Assembly (NCBI RefSeq): GCF_004337985.1
Contig: NC_043741.1
Span: 2,487,348-2,551,347, forward strand
DNA from: Pyricularia pennisetigena
Taxonomy: Eukaryota; Ascomycota; Sordariomycetes; Magnaporthales; Pyriculariaceae
Reading direction: 5' to 3'
DNA length: 64,000 bases
The notes beneath the pieces were generated by a model. The model searched no databases. It saw only the letters and a list, made by a program, of their open reading frames with translations, and had not been told where the DNA came from. The position numbers were made by a program, and so were the translations under genes. Of the stretch, positions 24,604-36,224 are shown piece after piece. How positions within the stretch are numbered: the stretch's first letter is position 1; each line of letters begins with the position of its first letter.

Positions 24604-25421
24604 AGTATTTCAGCCCCTATTTGGGAGGCTCGTACCCCCATCACTGGCAGCAGATTTCATCCATCTGCAACGGGGTGGATACGGTCTCTTCTCGTAAGGG
24701 ATTTTGGTTACGAAATAGATATGAGATTCGAAGCCGGGGTCTTGGTAAAAAGTCCCGTGCAATGAGTGCATGCCTCCTTGACGTGAACATTTTTTTCGAC
24801 TGGTCAAGGCAGACAAGTTTGTCAACTCGCCTGCCAGAAATGCCCCCCTGTAGGCATCTTTCTTAATTATTGCTCTTTCTTTCTCTTGTCAAGCTCCTTC
24901 CCCCCTGCACCTCTAACGAGCTTGGCCTCAGTCGGGATAACCGGTTTTTTTTTTCGATGGTTCCTTCCTGCCCCCAGAAACGCAGGGTCCAACCCAATCT
25001 TGTCTCCAACCCCAGGTAAGCTTCGGAACAAGGGGATTAGGCCAGCGGGATCATGCCATTAGCATAACCAATACGTATTATACGAACGCTAGATGGGGAA
25101 AAGCGACAAATTCTGCCAACCCCCGTCCCGATGCTATTACAAGCCTGGCAACAATTGGTCTCCGCCAGAGCTGAAAGAGCCCACCTAGGTCCAACATGGT
25201 CCAGACAAGGTCTGGTTCCTCATCAAATTTGGCATTCTGTGGTTGATTATGCATTTTGGTACTTTATTGCCCACGCAAAGACGGACGAGTTACACTGCAC
25301 AATAATGAACAAAAGAACTGCATAAAATGAATTGTGGTGCCCGGCGATGCCCATTGCGCCGACTCCGACCCAGTATGCCGGGAACCGGACAAATAGATCC
25401 AAATGGCTGTTTGTTGTCTGT

Positions 25422-25428
25422 TATAAAA
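25422..25428 (+). promoter_or_regulatory. TATA-like element upstream of tyrosinase
   Basis: TATAAAA lies about 245 bases upstream of the tyrosinase ATG. The intervening DNA is pyrimidine-rich with CAA, like a leader. Spacing fits a fungal core promoter with a 150-200 base 5' leader; this is inference. Confidence 0.4.
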
Positions 25429-25671
25429 GTGAGCTCTGGGAAGATAGGCCGTCCCAAATGCTCCGTTTATCTCTCTCTCCTCGTGCGCTCGCGTCCAACT
25501 CACGATCGACCACATCAAGTCACTCTTTTTACTGTTCACTCGTTATTTTTATTCTGCAACGACTGCACGGGGGAGGCTCGACACTATCACACCGAACGAG
25601 GCATACTAGTTTCGGAAGATATACGAGAAATAGGAAAAAAAAAGAGAGACGGAGAAAAGCGACAAGAAGAC

Positions 25672-27035
25672 ATGGTTGCTGCATCCTGGACCACCGGCCT
25701 CGTGGCCCTCCTCGCCATGTTCTCCTCGGTAACGGCGCAGAGTTGTCATCCCCGTAAAGATGTCTGCGCCAATCCGTATGTGCGTAAGGAATGGTACGTT
25801 TCAAAGAAAATCTCTTCTGCATAAGAAGGGGAAATCCTCTCCTTCTAGGATCAGTATCTAATCAGATAAGAAACATTTGTGGGAGTTTAAAACAGGCGCA
25901 ACTTGAGCAACGTGCAGAAGGACCAGTATATCAAGGCAGTCCAATGCCTGATGAAGAAGCCTCCCACCGCTGGCATGGCTGCCGTTCGCAACCGGTATGA
26001 GGACTTTGTTGCCACGCATATTGTTCAGACTGAGGCCGTCCACTTCACTGTAAGTCTTTGTGATTGTGATTTATATTGTTAGTGTTATTTTGTCTGTCTT
26101 TGGGGCAATTGGCCAGTCAATAAAACATCGTCATCCCGGACGTCCACTAACACTATATTTACCAGGGCATCTTTTACCCTTTCCATCGTCTTCTGCTTGT
26201 AGAGTACGAAAAGGCGCTGTGGGAATGCGGTTGGGACCGCAAGCTCGGTCAGCCGTTTTGGGACTGGACCTTGGATACGGAGAGCGATGCCAAGTTCCTG
26301 TCGTCGCCCGTTTTTGACAAAAAGCTTGGGTTTGGCGGCAATGGAGCGTTTATCCCCGGCAACCGGAGCCACCCTGAGCTGCCTGGTCACGTAAGATCTT
26401 ATTGCCTTCTTTTTCTTTTGTTGGGGTCCTAAAAGACACTAACCCCAAATAAAAAAACTCAGGCTGGCGGCCCCCCGTTCGACCTCCCCGACCGTAGCGG
26501 CGGCGGCTGCCTCGAGGACGGGCCCTTTGCAGGCCTCAAGACGCAGCTCGGCCCGCTCAACAACACCAGCGTCAAGCCCGAGCGCTGCATCCGTCGTGAC
26601 TTTTCACCGCGTTCGCTGGCCAGCTTCGGCAGCAGGGCGCAGGTGGACGCGGCCATGCGGATAAGCGACTACGGCACGTTCGAGTTCGTCACCGACTCGC
26701 AGACCATCCACCCTTCGGGCCACTGGGCCACGGGCGGGCTGTACGGCACCATGACGGACACTTATGCCTCTCCGGGAGACCCCATCTTCTATCTGCACCA
26801 CAGCAACGTGGACCGGACGTGGTGGTCGTGGCAGAGGCGCAACCTCAAGAAGAGGGAGCGCGAGATGGACGGCCCCCTCTTCATGTTTGACTATGCAAAC
26901 GCCCTCGGCGGCAACGCCACCCTCGACACCCCCGTCTGGGTCGGTCTGGCCGACCAGCGCGTCCAGTTCAAGGCCGGCGAGCTGCTGCACGTGCGAAAGG
27001 GTCCGCTGTGCTACAAGTACGAATCTCTCTACTAA
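25672..27035 (+). CDS. Secreted tyrosinase-family binuclear copper protein
   Basis: Type-3 copper oxidase likely to oxidise phenols outside the cell. Exons 25672-25793, 25896-26049, 26166-26390 and 26463-27035 give 357 residues. A signal peptide is present (hydrophobic TGLVALLAMFSSVTA before QS). The CuA site has His82, His90 and His99, the last in GIFYPFHR. The CuB site has His250 and His254 in IHPSGHW, and His280 in DPIFYLHHSNVDR, matching the family D-P-x-F...H-x3-D signature. The protein is short and lacks the large C-terminal shielding domain of classical fungal tyrosinases, as in the secreted short tyrosinases of ascomycetes. Asn-linked glycosylation sequons occur (NRS, NNTS, NAT). Introns all have GTA[AC]GN donors. 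The substrate cannot be read from sequence: tyrosinase, catechol oxidase or o-aminophenol oxidase activities are all possible, including use in a peptide or pigment pathway. Confidence 0.93.
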
Positions 27036-27633
27036 CTCTAGGACAGACACGATTCGTGTTTTGTCCTTCTAGAGAGGAGGTTTCCGATCATGATGCTTGG
27101 GGCGGCTGTTTTCAGCGGTTATAATGACCGTCATGGTTTTTTCTTCTTCAACCGCCTACCCTGCCAATCAAGAGACCATGACTTTGGATGTAAATATCAG
27201 TTACTGCATATACCACATAGGGACTTTTGAACACGACGCCACTCATTTCGGCTGGTTAGCATTAGCATACCTCGGCTTGGATGATATGTGTGATCCGAGC
27301 TCAGATAGTCCCAAAAAGGAAGGAAACCAAAAAGGGGAGAAAAGACGCTAGAAAGGTTGTGAGGTAGCAAGTAGTCTCCTGCTCAGACGCAGAAGTAATG
27401 GCTTCCTGGTCATAGCAACTGAGTTTAGCAAAACCCCAGGCTTTTCCTGTCATTCCTCGTACAAACCCAACAGGCAAGTGCTACTGTCCCCTGGAAAGGC
27501 CTTGGCTAAGTTACAGTCGACACAATACTTCGTTACCGACAACAATGAGCTGGGTGAGTACCTCTCAGCGTTCCGGCTTTGTCAAAGTGTGGGCAGACCT
27601 GATTCTCGAGTATCGCGGGGGTTCGCGAAATGG

Positions 27634-27674
<41 letters not shown>
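27634..27674. repeat. Poly-A tract, 41 bases
   Basis: Longest homopolymer in the window, in the gene-poor block after the tyrosinase gene. The DNA just before it (GGGGGTTCGCGAAATGG) resembles a weak tRNA B box, so a degenerate SINE tail is conceivable but unproven. Confidence 0.9.
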
Positions 27675-27677
<3 letters not shown>

Positions 27678-28350
27678 GACACTTTCATTTCATGGTATCT
27701 AAACCTTTGTGATATGATTAGGACTCGCTTAAGAGGAACTGCGAGCTAGGCAAAGTATCTAGATAGGAACAGGTTGGTCATTGAGTCTTGATCAGCCCGC
27801 AGCACGGAGGCTTTCTCCCAGGTAGCATATCTGCCATGAGTGGTTTCACTTCAAAAGCTAGGTAGCTATACTCATGCCTAAAGTGAGCAATCTGTTTAGG
27901 TCGAAAACAATGTGGCTTATCTGAGCAGTTTATCTGACAGTTCATCTCACTTGGACCTCTGGGCCCTCCCACAATCGTAGGATTTGCCAACTTTACTTCT
28001 TCTCCAAAGTTTCTTTGAGCCGTTTTCATTATTGGGTTGTATAGTTATAAAGCCGGTTGGACTTTCCGAGTCCTGTCTACTTGGGCAGGTTTTCAGAGTC
28101 CTCACGACCAGATGTATAAATTAGCCTCCAAGTTTCTGACTCATTTGGCTTTCATGATTGGCCATACTTGGGATCGACTTATTGAACCTCGCCCGGGGCT
28201 ACAACATACTTTGGGAGAGTGCACGGCTGGCGCCAGAGTTTTGTGGAGCGGAAAGAATCTATCTAGATTAGATGTACTCTAAAGCTGACTGTGGGACCTT
28301 GTCCACGATCACACTTCTTTCAACCCAGGATCTCAAATAAAGCCCAATGA

Positions 28351-29015
28351 AATGGTCAGCAGCATGACCTCTTTTGGACGCCGACAGTCCCCTATTCGAG
28401 GCCAACAAGAGCATCCGGCATTTATCACCTTTTCCCCCCGTGCCTTGCTCTTTTGCCGCTGGCCATATTCCTCAAAACAGACACCACTTCGCGCCGACGA
28501 AAACTTGAAAGGAACCTCAAATTCCCAGTGGATCCATACAAACGCCCCAAAGCCCGCAATCACGATCTGCGCTCCGGATTGGCGCGTAACCGGGGTGCCT
28601 ATACGTTCTCCGAAGCTTCACAGCTACGAACGTCCATCAGCTGAACCGAGCAGGGAGGGGGCCATGCATCATCCAGACTTCCCAGGAAGGAAGTCGACCC
28701 ACTGCTGGATCTGGACCACAACCCCAGGCCCGATATAGAGACCGACTCCCTCGGCATCAGAATCGGGGGCCAGATTGCGGCTTTTTAACTGGCCCGGGCC
28801 TGCTTTGCGAGTTGGACTGACGCCCCGAGGCCCCGTTTCGTCCTACAGCGAGCACTGCAGTACTGCTAGTCATATTTTGTCTCCAGGGACAGATTTGAGG
28901 AGGCCTTGATTAGGAAAAGAACGCACGGCGCGATTGACATGTCTTTAGACCCTGATACTGCAGAATACAAGGCAGCGCAGATGCTGGATGGAATGAAGAA
29001 GGATAACACGTAGTG
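28351..29015 (+). pseudogene. Possible broken gene, family unknown
   Basis: One reading frame stays largely open over about 220 codons and is interrupted by only three stops: TGA at 28642, TAA at 28786 and TAG at 28867. The intervening peptides look protein-like, notably EVDPLLDLDHNPRPDIETDS and, at the end, DRFEEALIRKRTHGAID and AEYKAAQMLDGMKKDNT before a TAG at 29011. All pieces share the same frame without a shift. Each stop is one C-to-T step from CGA, CAA or CAG, as RIP mutation would produce. I recognise no family. The left half is less convincing, and chance cannot be ruled out. Confidence 0.25.
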
Positions 29016-32000
29016 AAGGGGGAGTGAGCCCATGTCATGATTCCCTCAGAGACTTGGTATGTGCTGAGACGGGCAGATCGTCCATAAGCCGCATTTGTTG
29101 GATCTAGGTGTGGTATCGTATCCTGATTTCGGAATCAAAAATATTGAAATCTTGGTACAGTTCGGGATTCAACCTAGGGTTACCTATCTTAACCTTTTGC
29201 TCCGCGTCATCGTAGCAGTCCCCTTGTCCAGGGGGGGTTACAGGCAAGTTAGGTTTCTGGTTGAAGATCAGGCAGCACAACAAGATGGAAAAAAGAGATA
29301 AAAGAGGAAAGAATACTAGGTAAAGATAGAAGGGGGGAAACCGACAAACGCGCTACTGCAAAAATAGCTAGTGCTAGATCCAGTACTGCGCCAAGGCGCA
29401 ACGGTCCTTGGCTGATACTCACGATATTTTACCGTTTCTGCATGCTGGAGCTTGCTCTCATGAGCGGTGACTCCCATCATCAAAGCAAGCCAAATCATCT
29501 TGGTGAATATTCGGTCGGTCCCTACGGTTTTTGAAAGCGTAGCCCGTACGGGTCACGAGCCTCCCTGGGTACTTGACCTGGGACGTTATGGGTACCGACA
29601 ACATGCATCTTTTCAATTTCCCCATCCCACAATCGTCATTCATGGCAAATTATCATATCGTGCACGGGCTGCTATCCAAGAGACGCATCTTGGAATACAA
29701 CGGCGGCAGAAACTGCCAGGTAGATGATGCAAGAGAGATCCCTCATGGATGCAACAGGCAATAAAAAAGGCAGCAATAAAAAGAAAATAAAAAATAAAAT
29801 AAAAGAAAGGGCCAGAACAGGGGCCATCTCCCACAGCCCTTCCCTCCCACCACCATTCCGATTCGGGCAACACGCTAGGACGAGAAAGTTCCAACTTGCA
29901 TCGACTTGCCTACCTTGGCCATGCACACTCCCCCTCCATTGTCTAACCAGCCCATAGCCGTGGGATGTGGTTGGCCATTCTTTTCTATTTTGTCATGCCA
30001 TTTTGAACAAAACTAAGTACCTAGTACTTTGAAGAACCCAAGATGGCTACTCTTTTTTTTTTCTTTTCTGTTGTGGGCCCTCACGCCCCTCCTTTGGCGA
30101 CCAGTATAGCCGAGGGAAACGATTTCTGCAGTAGCGGGGATGCAGCATGCGAGAAATAATGCAAGTAACTTGAAGGGGTTATATGGAGTGGGTGTTTCTT
30201 TTCCCTTGCTTCCTCTCTGTCTCTCTCTTTTTTTTTCGCTGCGCATTCGTTAGCTGGACCCAACAGAAGGGTGGTGGGTGATTTGGGAGGGTGAGTAAGC
30301 TATCCCTCGGTAGGTTGCAGATTATTCTTTTGCTTCTTCCCCAGGGGGGGTTTCTTTCTCCCTCTTGGTGTGTGCCCTAGCGGCTTGAATCTAAATGAAA
30401 CACCAACGTCTTGATGCCATGTGTTTACAGACAAGTAGAAGATGGCTTGCTATTACTGCACATAGAGTGCATAAACAGGTCGTTACCGCAGTAGCTCCAG
30501 TGAAGCTTGCAAGGTATCTCAGCAGACCCAAGGGGGCCTTGATTATGTGCACAGCACTTCTTTCTTCATCGGCCTTCGGCAGTTGTCATTAAAGGGCAAG
30601 ACTCTGCCGATGTGGGAAGAAAAAGGATCCAGTACAATGCATAGTCCACATTGTCCTTGATGGTAAAACAATCAACCTATCCATGGCAGTGACGTGCTGC
30701 AGGCAAGACAAGAAATATTGGCCAGACCCTTTTTTAACTAGCTCAGAATCCTCCGAGCTGCAGAGCATGACGTTTTTTGAGCAAAAAGGGCATGTGGAAA
30801 AAAGACAAATAATTCTTGAATGTGAAAAAAAAGCCGCGGCCCTGTAGGACCGTCGATGGAGCACCTTGATGGGTTTGAATAGTGAAAGAGTTGTGGGGTG
30901 CAGAGTCGGCATTTTGTAATAGCAGGATTATGACGGGGGAAAAAAAGAAAAGAAAATAAAACGTGCATGCAGAGTTTCGGCCTCATATCAACCAGTGTAC
31001 CGATTTGTCTGGCTGTGCAAAAAGAGGAAAAAAAAACAGTAGTTTCATCGATATCGCAGCTGGCCTGCTACTGCTACTGTATGTACTGCATCCATAGGAT
31101 GCATCCATCGATGGTGGTGGGATGAACAAAATGCAAGAGACCATCTTGGGAACGCTCTATGTCTGGGTATCGCTTATCGTCTTACAGATACCATACATAG
31201 AATGGTCTGGAATTTCTGCACCAGTGAGCCTGCCGGGCGGGAATTTGAGCTTGCAGGGCTCCGGTTATTAATAAGGATAATAACTGGTGGTGGTGTGTGC
31301 AGCCAGCCTCTTTTGTCCGTAGCTGTCTTTTGCCCAACCCATCAGATGGCTCCATCAACGTTTAGAGGACGGAGGGGGAGCCCGGACTGCCGACGTCCCA
31401 GCCTCGGCCGACGGGGGGTTTGTTTTTGTGTTTTGGTTCCAGAACTAGTCCCGGCCGGTGTCTGAGTAGAGGGATGCAAAGCGCGCCCATCGCGGCGGCC
31501 CCGGCGGCTTTGAATTGTGAAAACAAGGAAATATTTTCGGCGGCCAAAACTTGACTCAAGCAAGCAAGCAGCCAGCCAGATTGTCGGTAAATTCTTTTGG
31601 GCTTGGGCATCGAGCCGAGTTAGCGCCGTCTCTAGCCCGGGCAAAGCGAACTTGGAGCTGCCTCGGTCGCAGACCAAAGTCCGTGACTTGTCAACCGCAA
31701 TTGCGAGACACGATACCATGACTTTTTTTTCCCTGTTGTCTCTCCTCGACCTAGACTTATCCTAGCGATGCGAACTATAATTTTTGAACATTGCTAGCCC
31801 TGCTTGTTTGTTGGTGGATTTCTTCAACATCAGCTGTAAGCAGGAGGTGTTGCACTAAAAACACCGCCAAAAGACGAAAGCTCCCGTCTATGACTAATGC
31901 CAGTGACTTTGGTGAATATAGCCAGCCTGCAACAAGAGGGATATCAGATGCGAAGTGGTGCGCCCAGACTTCTCTCCCTTTGTTTTTACGCAAACGGGAC

Positions 32001-32269
32001 CCAAAACCCGACATTTGTGACAGCTCATTTCGTCTTTGCAGAGTGCGTGATGCAACACGAAATAAATGCCTAAATGACTGATGGCTGCTTCGCTACCTGC
32101 CGCGGGGCAGTCATGCACTTGGAAGAGGCTGCGACTGTGATGGATCAGCTATAGCCTGATTGTGTGGGAGGGAACGGGGTAGGGGGCCTTTTGGTCCGGA
32201 TCGGTCCAATGATGAGCCGTATCGAGATCAAAAAAAGATGGATGGATGGCATGATCAGTATGACAATGT

Positions 32270-32289
32270 GATTGATTGATTGATTGATT
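32270..32289. repeat. GATT microsatellite
   Basis: Five perfect copies of the tetranucleotide, preceded at 32237-32249 by a short GGAT repeat. Confidence 0.85.
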
Positions 32290-32961
32290 TGATTCACCCA
32301 TGAATAATGATCAAATCCGTCTTTTTTTCCCCCCTTCACAAAACCTTTTACAAGTGGTCCAGTGCCCTAAGTATCTGATGACTGATTCTATTGCCGTGAA
32401 TCTACCGGTTGTTGGTTTTTTGGCCGTTTGATTCTGGGGTTTCTTGCTTGCTTGCAAAACGATGGTGGCATTTTAGGGGACATGGCCTCAGAACCGCATT
32501 TTTCTGAGTCGACAACTCGCATGCCATGCAAACGCCCACAAGAAGAAAAAGCCAAGCAAATGCAACCGTATGCAGATAGAGGGAGAGAAAGAGAGAGAGA
32601 GAGAGAAAAAAAAGAGGATACCAAGCCAATAAGCACTACAGCACTTAGTGGCTTTACCAGGGGAAAAACAAGAGAATTGAAGCCTGTTGCTGCGACATTT
32701 GGACCCTCATTCGTGTTACTATTGACTCGAGGCTTTGCTTGGCCGAGTCCGTTTGACTATCTACAAGTAGCTTAGGGTGCTTCGCGGCGATGATGGCTTT
32801 AACAGGTAAGTACAAACGAAACGATACGCCCGACCCCGCCCGCCCTCCTTCCTATGTGGTGCTACATTCGTTTGCAGTGTTAAACAGCAACGGCTATTGG
32901 ATTATATGCAGCTAGGCAGGTAGGTGCGATTGCAGACTTGAAAGTGCTGTTTTTTTTTTTT

Positions 32962-32962
32962 N
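32962..32962. other. Undetermined base
   Basis: A single n sits between a T run and a C run. This is an assembly uncertainty, so homopolymer lengths around it are not reliable. Confidence 0.99.
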
Positions 32963-35900
32963 CCCCCTCCGCCGTCTGCCTTTTTGCGCTTCGTGGGACA
33001 AGTGTTGAAATACTATTTGTTGATCTTGACTAGGACAATGCAGCTGCTCATAATCGCAGTTAGAGGCGATATGCAAAATTTCTTCAGCAACAACAAACAA
33101 ACTGCCTGCCCGGGGTCATTATTTACTCCCACTTCGACTGAAAAGAGCCAGCTGCATAAATCCAGCCCCTCCAAGCCCCTCATGTTGAACGAAGCCATTT
33201 TTGAATTACAGGGACCATCCCTGCATATATTTGCTAACACCCCTCCAATCCGTCATCCCACCTCGAGAAAAGTGTCGTTATTATTGTTTTTGATCAAGCC
33301 GCATCCTTGACCCCCTTACGTATACACAAAAAATTGTCTGTGCGCATTGCTCGGAGCTACTGTACAGTACATGTACACCAACTCTTGATTGAATTTCATG
33401 CCAGTCATCTTTTTTATCGTTTTTATTCCTTGTTGACACCTCAGATCCCTGTCTACGATCATTGAAACAAGGATATCCCAGGGGGTGTGGCTTGCCGAAT
33501 CAACGCGAGAGGCGAGGGGATTGTACCTCCAGGAAAGGAAGCCAGTACAGGAAAGATGCCTAGGGTACTTTGCGTAATGATTTGTATCTTTTGCTCTGTT
33601 TGTTTCGTCTTATTTTGCGCGTTAGTTATTGATGTATTTATGCCTCTAAGTCTTTTTTTTTTTTTTTTTTGGTTGATTGTCTCCCATGGAGAATTTCGTC
33701 CGTCAGCCAAGTATAATAAAGAGCGAATATATCCCCACATCAAATGTACCGTTCCCGTATATTTGTGGTATTTGCTACTCGTCCAAACTTGCAAGCAAGC
33801 AACTCTACCATGGCGTGGGGGTCGAAACCTGTTCGCGGTACACTTTCCATGTTATATCACAGCAGCATTGCTCGTGGGTCTTTTTTCTTCGCAACTGGGG
33901 GTCCGATATATCTCGCAAGCGGACGGAAATGACGCGGCCGTAAAATGGGGGTGGTGTTTGTCGTGCGACTGTCTGAGTAACTGCAGACCGCAAGCGGGCG
34001 TGGCTGATAAATTATGAGATGGGGTTTCTAATCCAGACTAAAATTATAAGGTGTGCTAAGGAAACAAAACGTCCATTGGGCGTCAAAGTAAGCAGAAACA
34101 AAAACGTCTGTCATCAGCTAAGCATTCGACCTAGGCTAGGTCAGGTAGTAAAGCACATGCTTACTTCCCGCCAAGTGATTGTCTGACCGGAGTCCCTACT
34201 ACATAGGCCTGTGTCTATTTTTTTGCCCCTCAAATATCTCATAGTGGCAAAAGAAGAAGAGAGAAAAAAAAAACGACGCCGTTTATCTTACTAGATGCGT
34301 GTGCCATTGCTGATGTCTCAACTAGACATCTGCTGCTCCACATTCTGCAGCATCAAATGTTGATATTTCCAAGGAATTGCGATGGGGTTAAAACATATTC
34401 CTGCTAAGTAAGTAAGGGTTCTGTTTTCCACCTTCAAAAGCCATCCACCCCAAGACCGTCACAAGCCAGGGAATGAAGAAAAGAAAGAAAGAGGCCGAGA
34501 CAGTGTAGTGAGAGAGACCCACCACACCAATACTACACCACCATCATCACACAGCGAGGTAACAGACACACACCCTTCGTCCGGCCCATGCCCAAACACA
34601 AGGCCCTGTCCACCCCATTGTGGTATATTTCTTCACCGGTCTCGGATGCTTAATTGGCGGGATGTCGATCGCCTGCCCTGGCCCCTGGTAGCCAAAGAAC
34701 CTCAACCCACGCCCCCAGTTCCACCTCAGTGAATAAGAGAGAGAAAATAACCCCGAAAAGGCAACTTTTTACTTTTGTGATCTGTTGGGCTCCCTGAATC
34801 TACAATGGCACCACTTTAAATAAATGAAAAAAAAATTCAGCCGCGTGAGCAGGTCTTGGTCTTTTTTTCTTTCTCTGCTCAACACCCCCCACCATCTCTC
34901 CCCTCCTAGACCTGTTACCCCCAGTTATTACGTGTTCCGGTCCCCGTATTGTGGCGTATGACGCGCATTATACGGGGAACACCTTGTGTGTTGCAACCTT
35001 GAAGCAAGATCCCAGATCCAATCAAAGTGAGCTTGTTACCACAGCGTATTATGCTCCTTGCATTGACATGTATGCCTGGGACGCTGGGTCTTCTGCTTCT
35101 TGCCTTGGTTCACTTGCCTGTCATGTAGTATCATCTTTTCTTTCCGGCCTTGGAGTAAAAAAAAAAGTCTGTATCAGGAGACACCAAAGCCAAGAAAGTA
35201 TTGCAAGTGTATAGACATGAGTGGAAAATGAACCGACGTGTTGAAAGGTTCGCAGCCAACCAACTACTCGCCCTTACGAACCAGGATACGGCTGGCAAAA
35301 AAGTGCATGATCTCAAGCGGGACTTATGCAGGGTGCTGCGAGGCAATGACGGATTCTTTGTCATCTCAAGTGGTATGTATCTATACCCTCGTATTATTAT
35401 CGTCTGTTTATTCACTACTTAAGTCCTCGTCCCTTTTTCCCAGGCCATTGGCCAATCTTTTGCCTTCCTTGTACCACCTTTTATCCGCGCCAAATGTACC
35501 CTGGTGCTCGCCCAAACTCCGGCCACATGCAGGAACTTTTTTTTTTTTTTATCTCCAGCCGAGCCGTTCAGATGATTTAGGGAAGAGAGAGCAAGGAGAA
35601 TTTGAGTGATTATTAGACCCTGTGCAACCCAAGTTGGAGCTAGCAATGTCTCACCAGTCCTTTTTGTGCACCTTCTGCCCCTCCGAGTTGAGCTGAAGAG
35701 AATAAGATTAAGAAGAAAAAGAGACAACAAGTAAAGTTTTGAACCTTGAAAATGCCCCGTATTTTGTTTTTCTTGAGAAACCAAAATCACCCATTCCTAG
35801 AAGAGAGGGGATGGCCCATGCAGTTGAAGCCATACAGTCCCTAAAGAACTCCTTGTGGAAAAACCCATGCCAGTAGAAGCAAAGAAAACGCCAAAGAACC

Positions 35901-36224
35901 CCTTTATCCGAGATCATGAAAAAATAAGATAATAAGAAAATGCAAGAGGGATCGAGACAAGGCAACGATGGCCCCATCTACCAACCCCCAAAAGGGGCTA
36001 TGAGATGTTGAGTCCTGTTATACCTCCCCATCCTGTCTGATCCCTTTCTATTTCCTTGTTTTCTTTTTAGGTGCCCCAAACCCAATGATTTTGTGAGAAA
36101 AATAAAAGAAAGAAAAAAAAAGTCATCAATTTCGTTCATTCCATAAGGCGTTAAAAAAAAGAAAGAAAGAGGGCCATATGAGGGCACGAGGGCACTCCTG
36201 TGAGGCATCCATCTATGGTGCTCA

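Larger units (their letters stand above)
23639..25671. other. Intergenic region receptor to tyrosinase
   Basis: No credible gene. It contains a perfect 8-base inverted repeat (ACCTACTG at 24125-24132, CAGTAGGT at 24142-24149) and an A35 tract at 24565-24599. The final 250 bases are the probable promoter and leader of the tyrosinase gene. Confidence 0.45.
27036..36224. other. 9 kb gene-poor stretch
   Basis: No intact gene is evident. It holds an A41 tract (27634-27674), a possible broken gene (28351-29013), GATT and GA microsatellites near 32270 and 32590, one undetermined base at 32962, and many short A/T runs. A compact 83-codon minus-strand frame at 27778-28029 with six cysteines lacks a signal peptide and family resemblance. 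No complete transposase, reverse transcriptase or LTR pair was recognised. Confidence 0.4.

Noticed and set aside
24690..24790. tRNA B-box-like word (GGCTTCGAATCTC on the minus strand)
   Set aside because: No matching A box at tRNA spacing and the flanks cannot fold into a cloverleaf.
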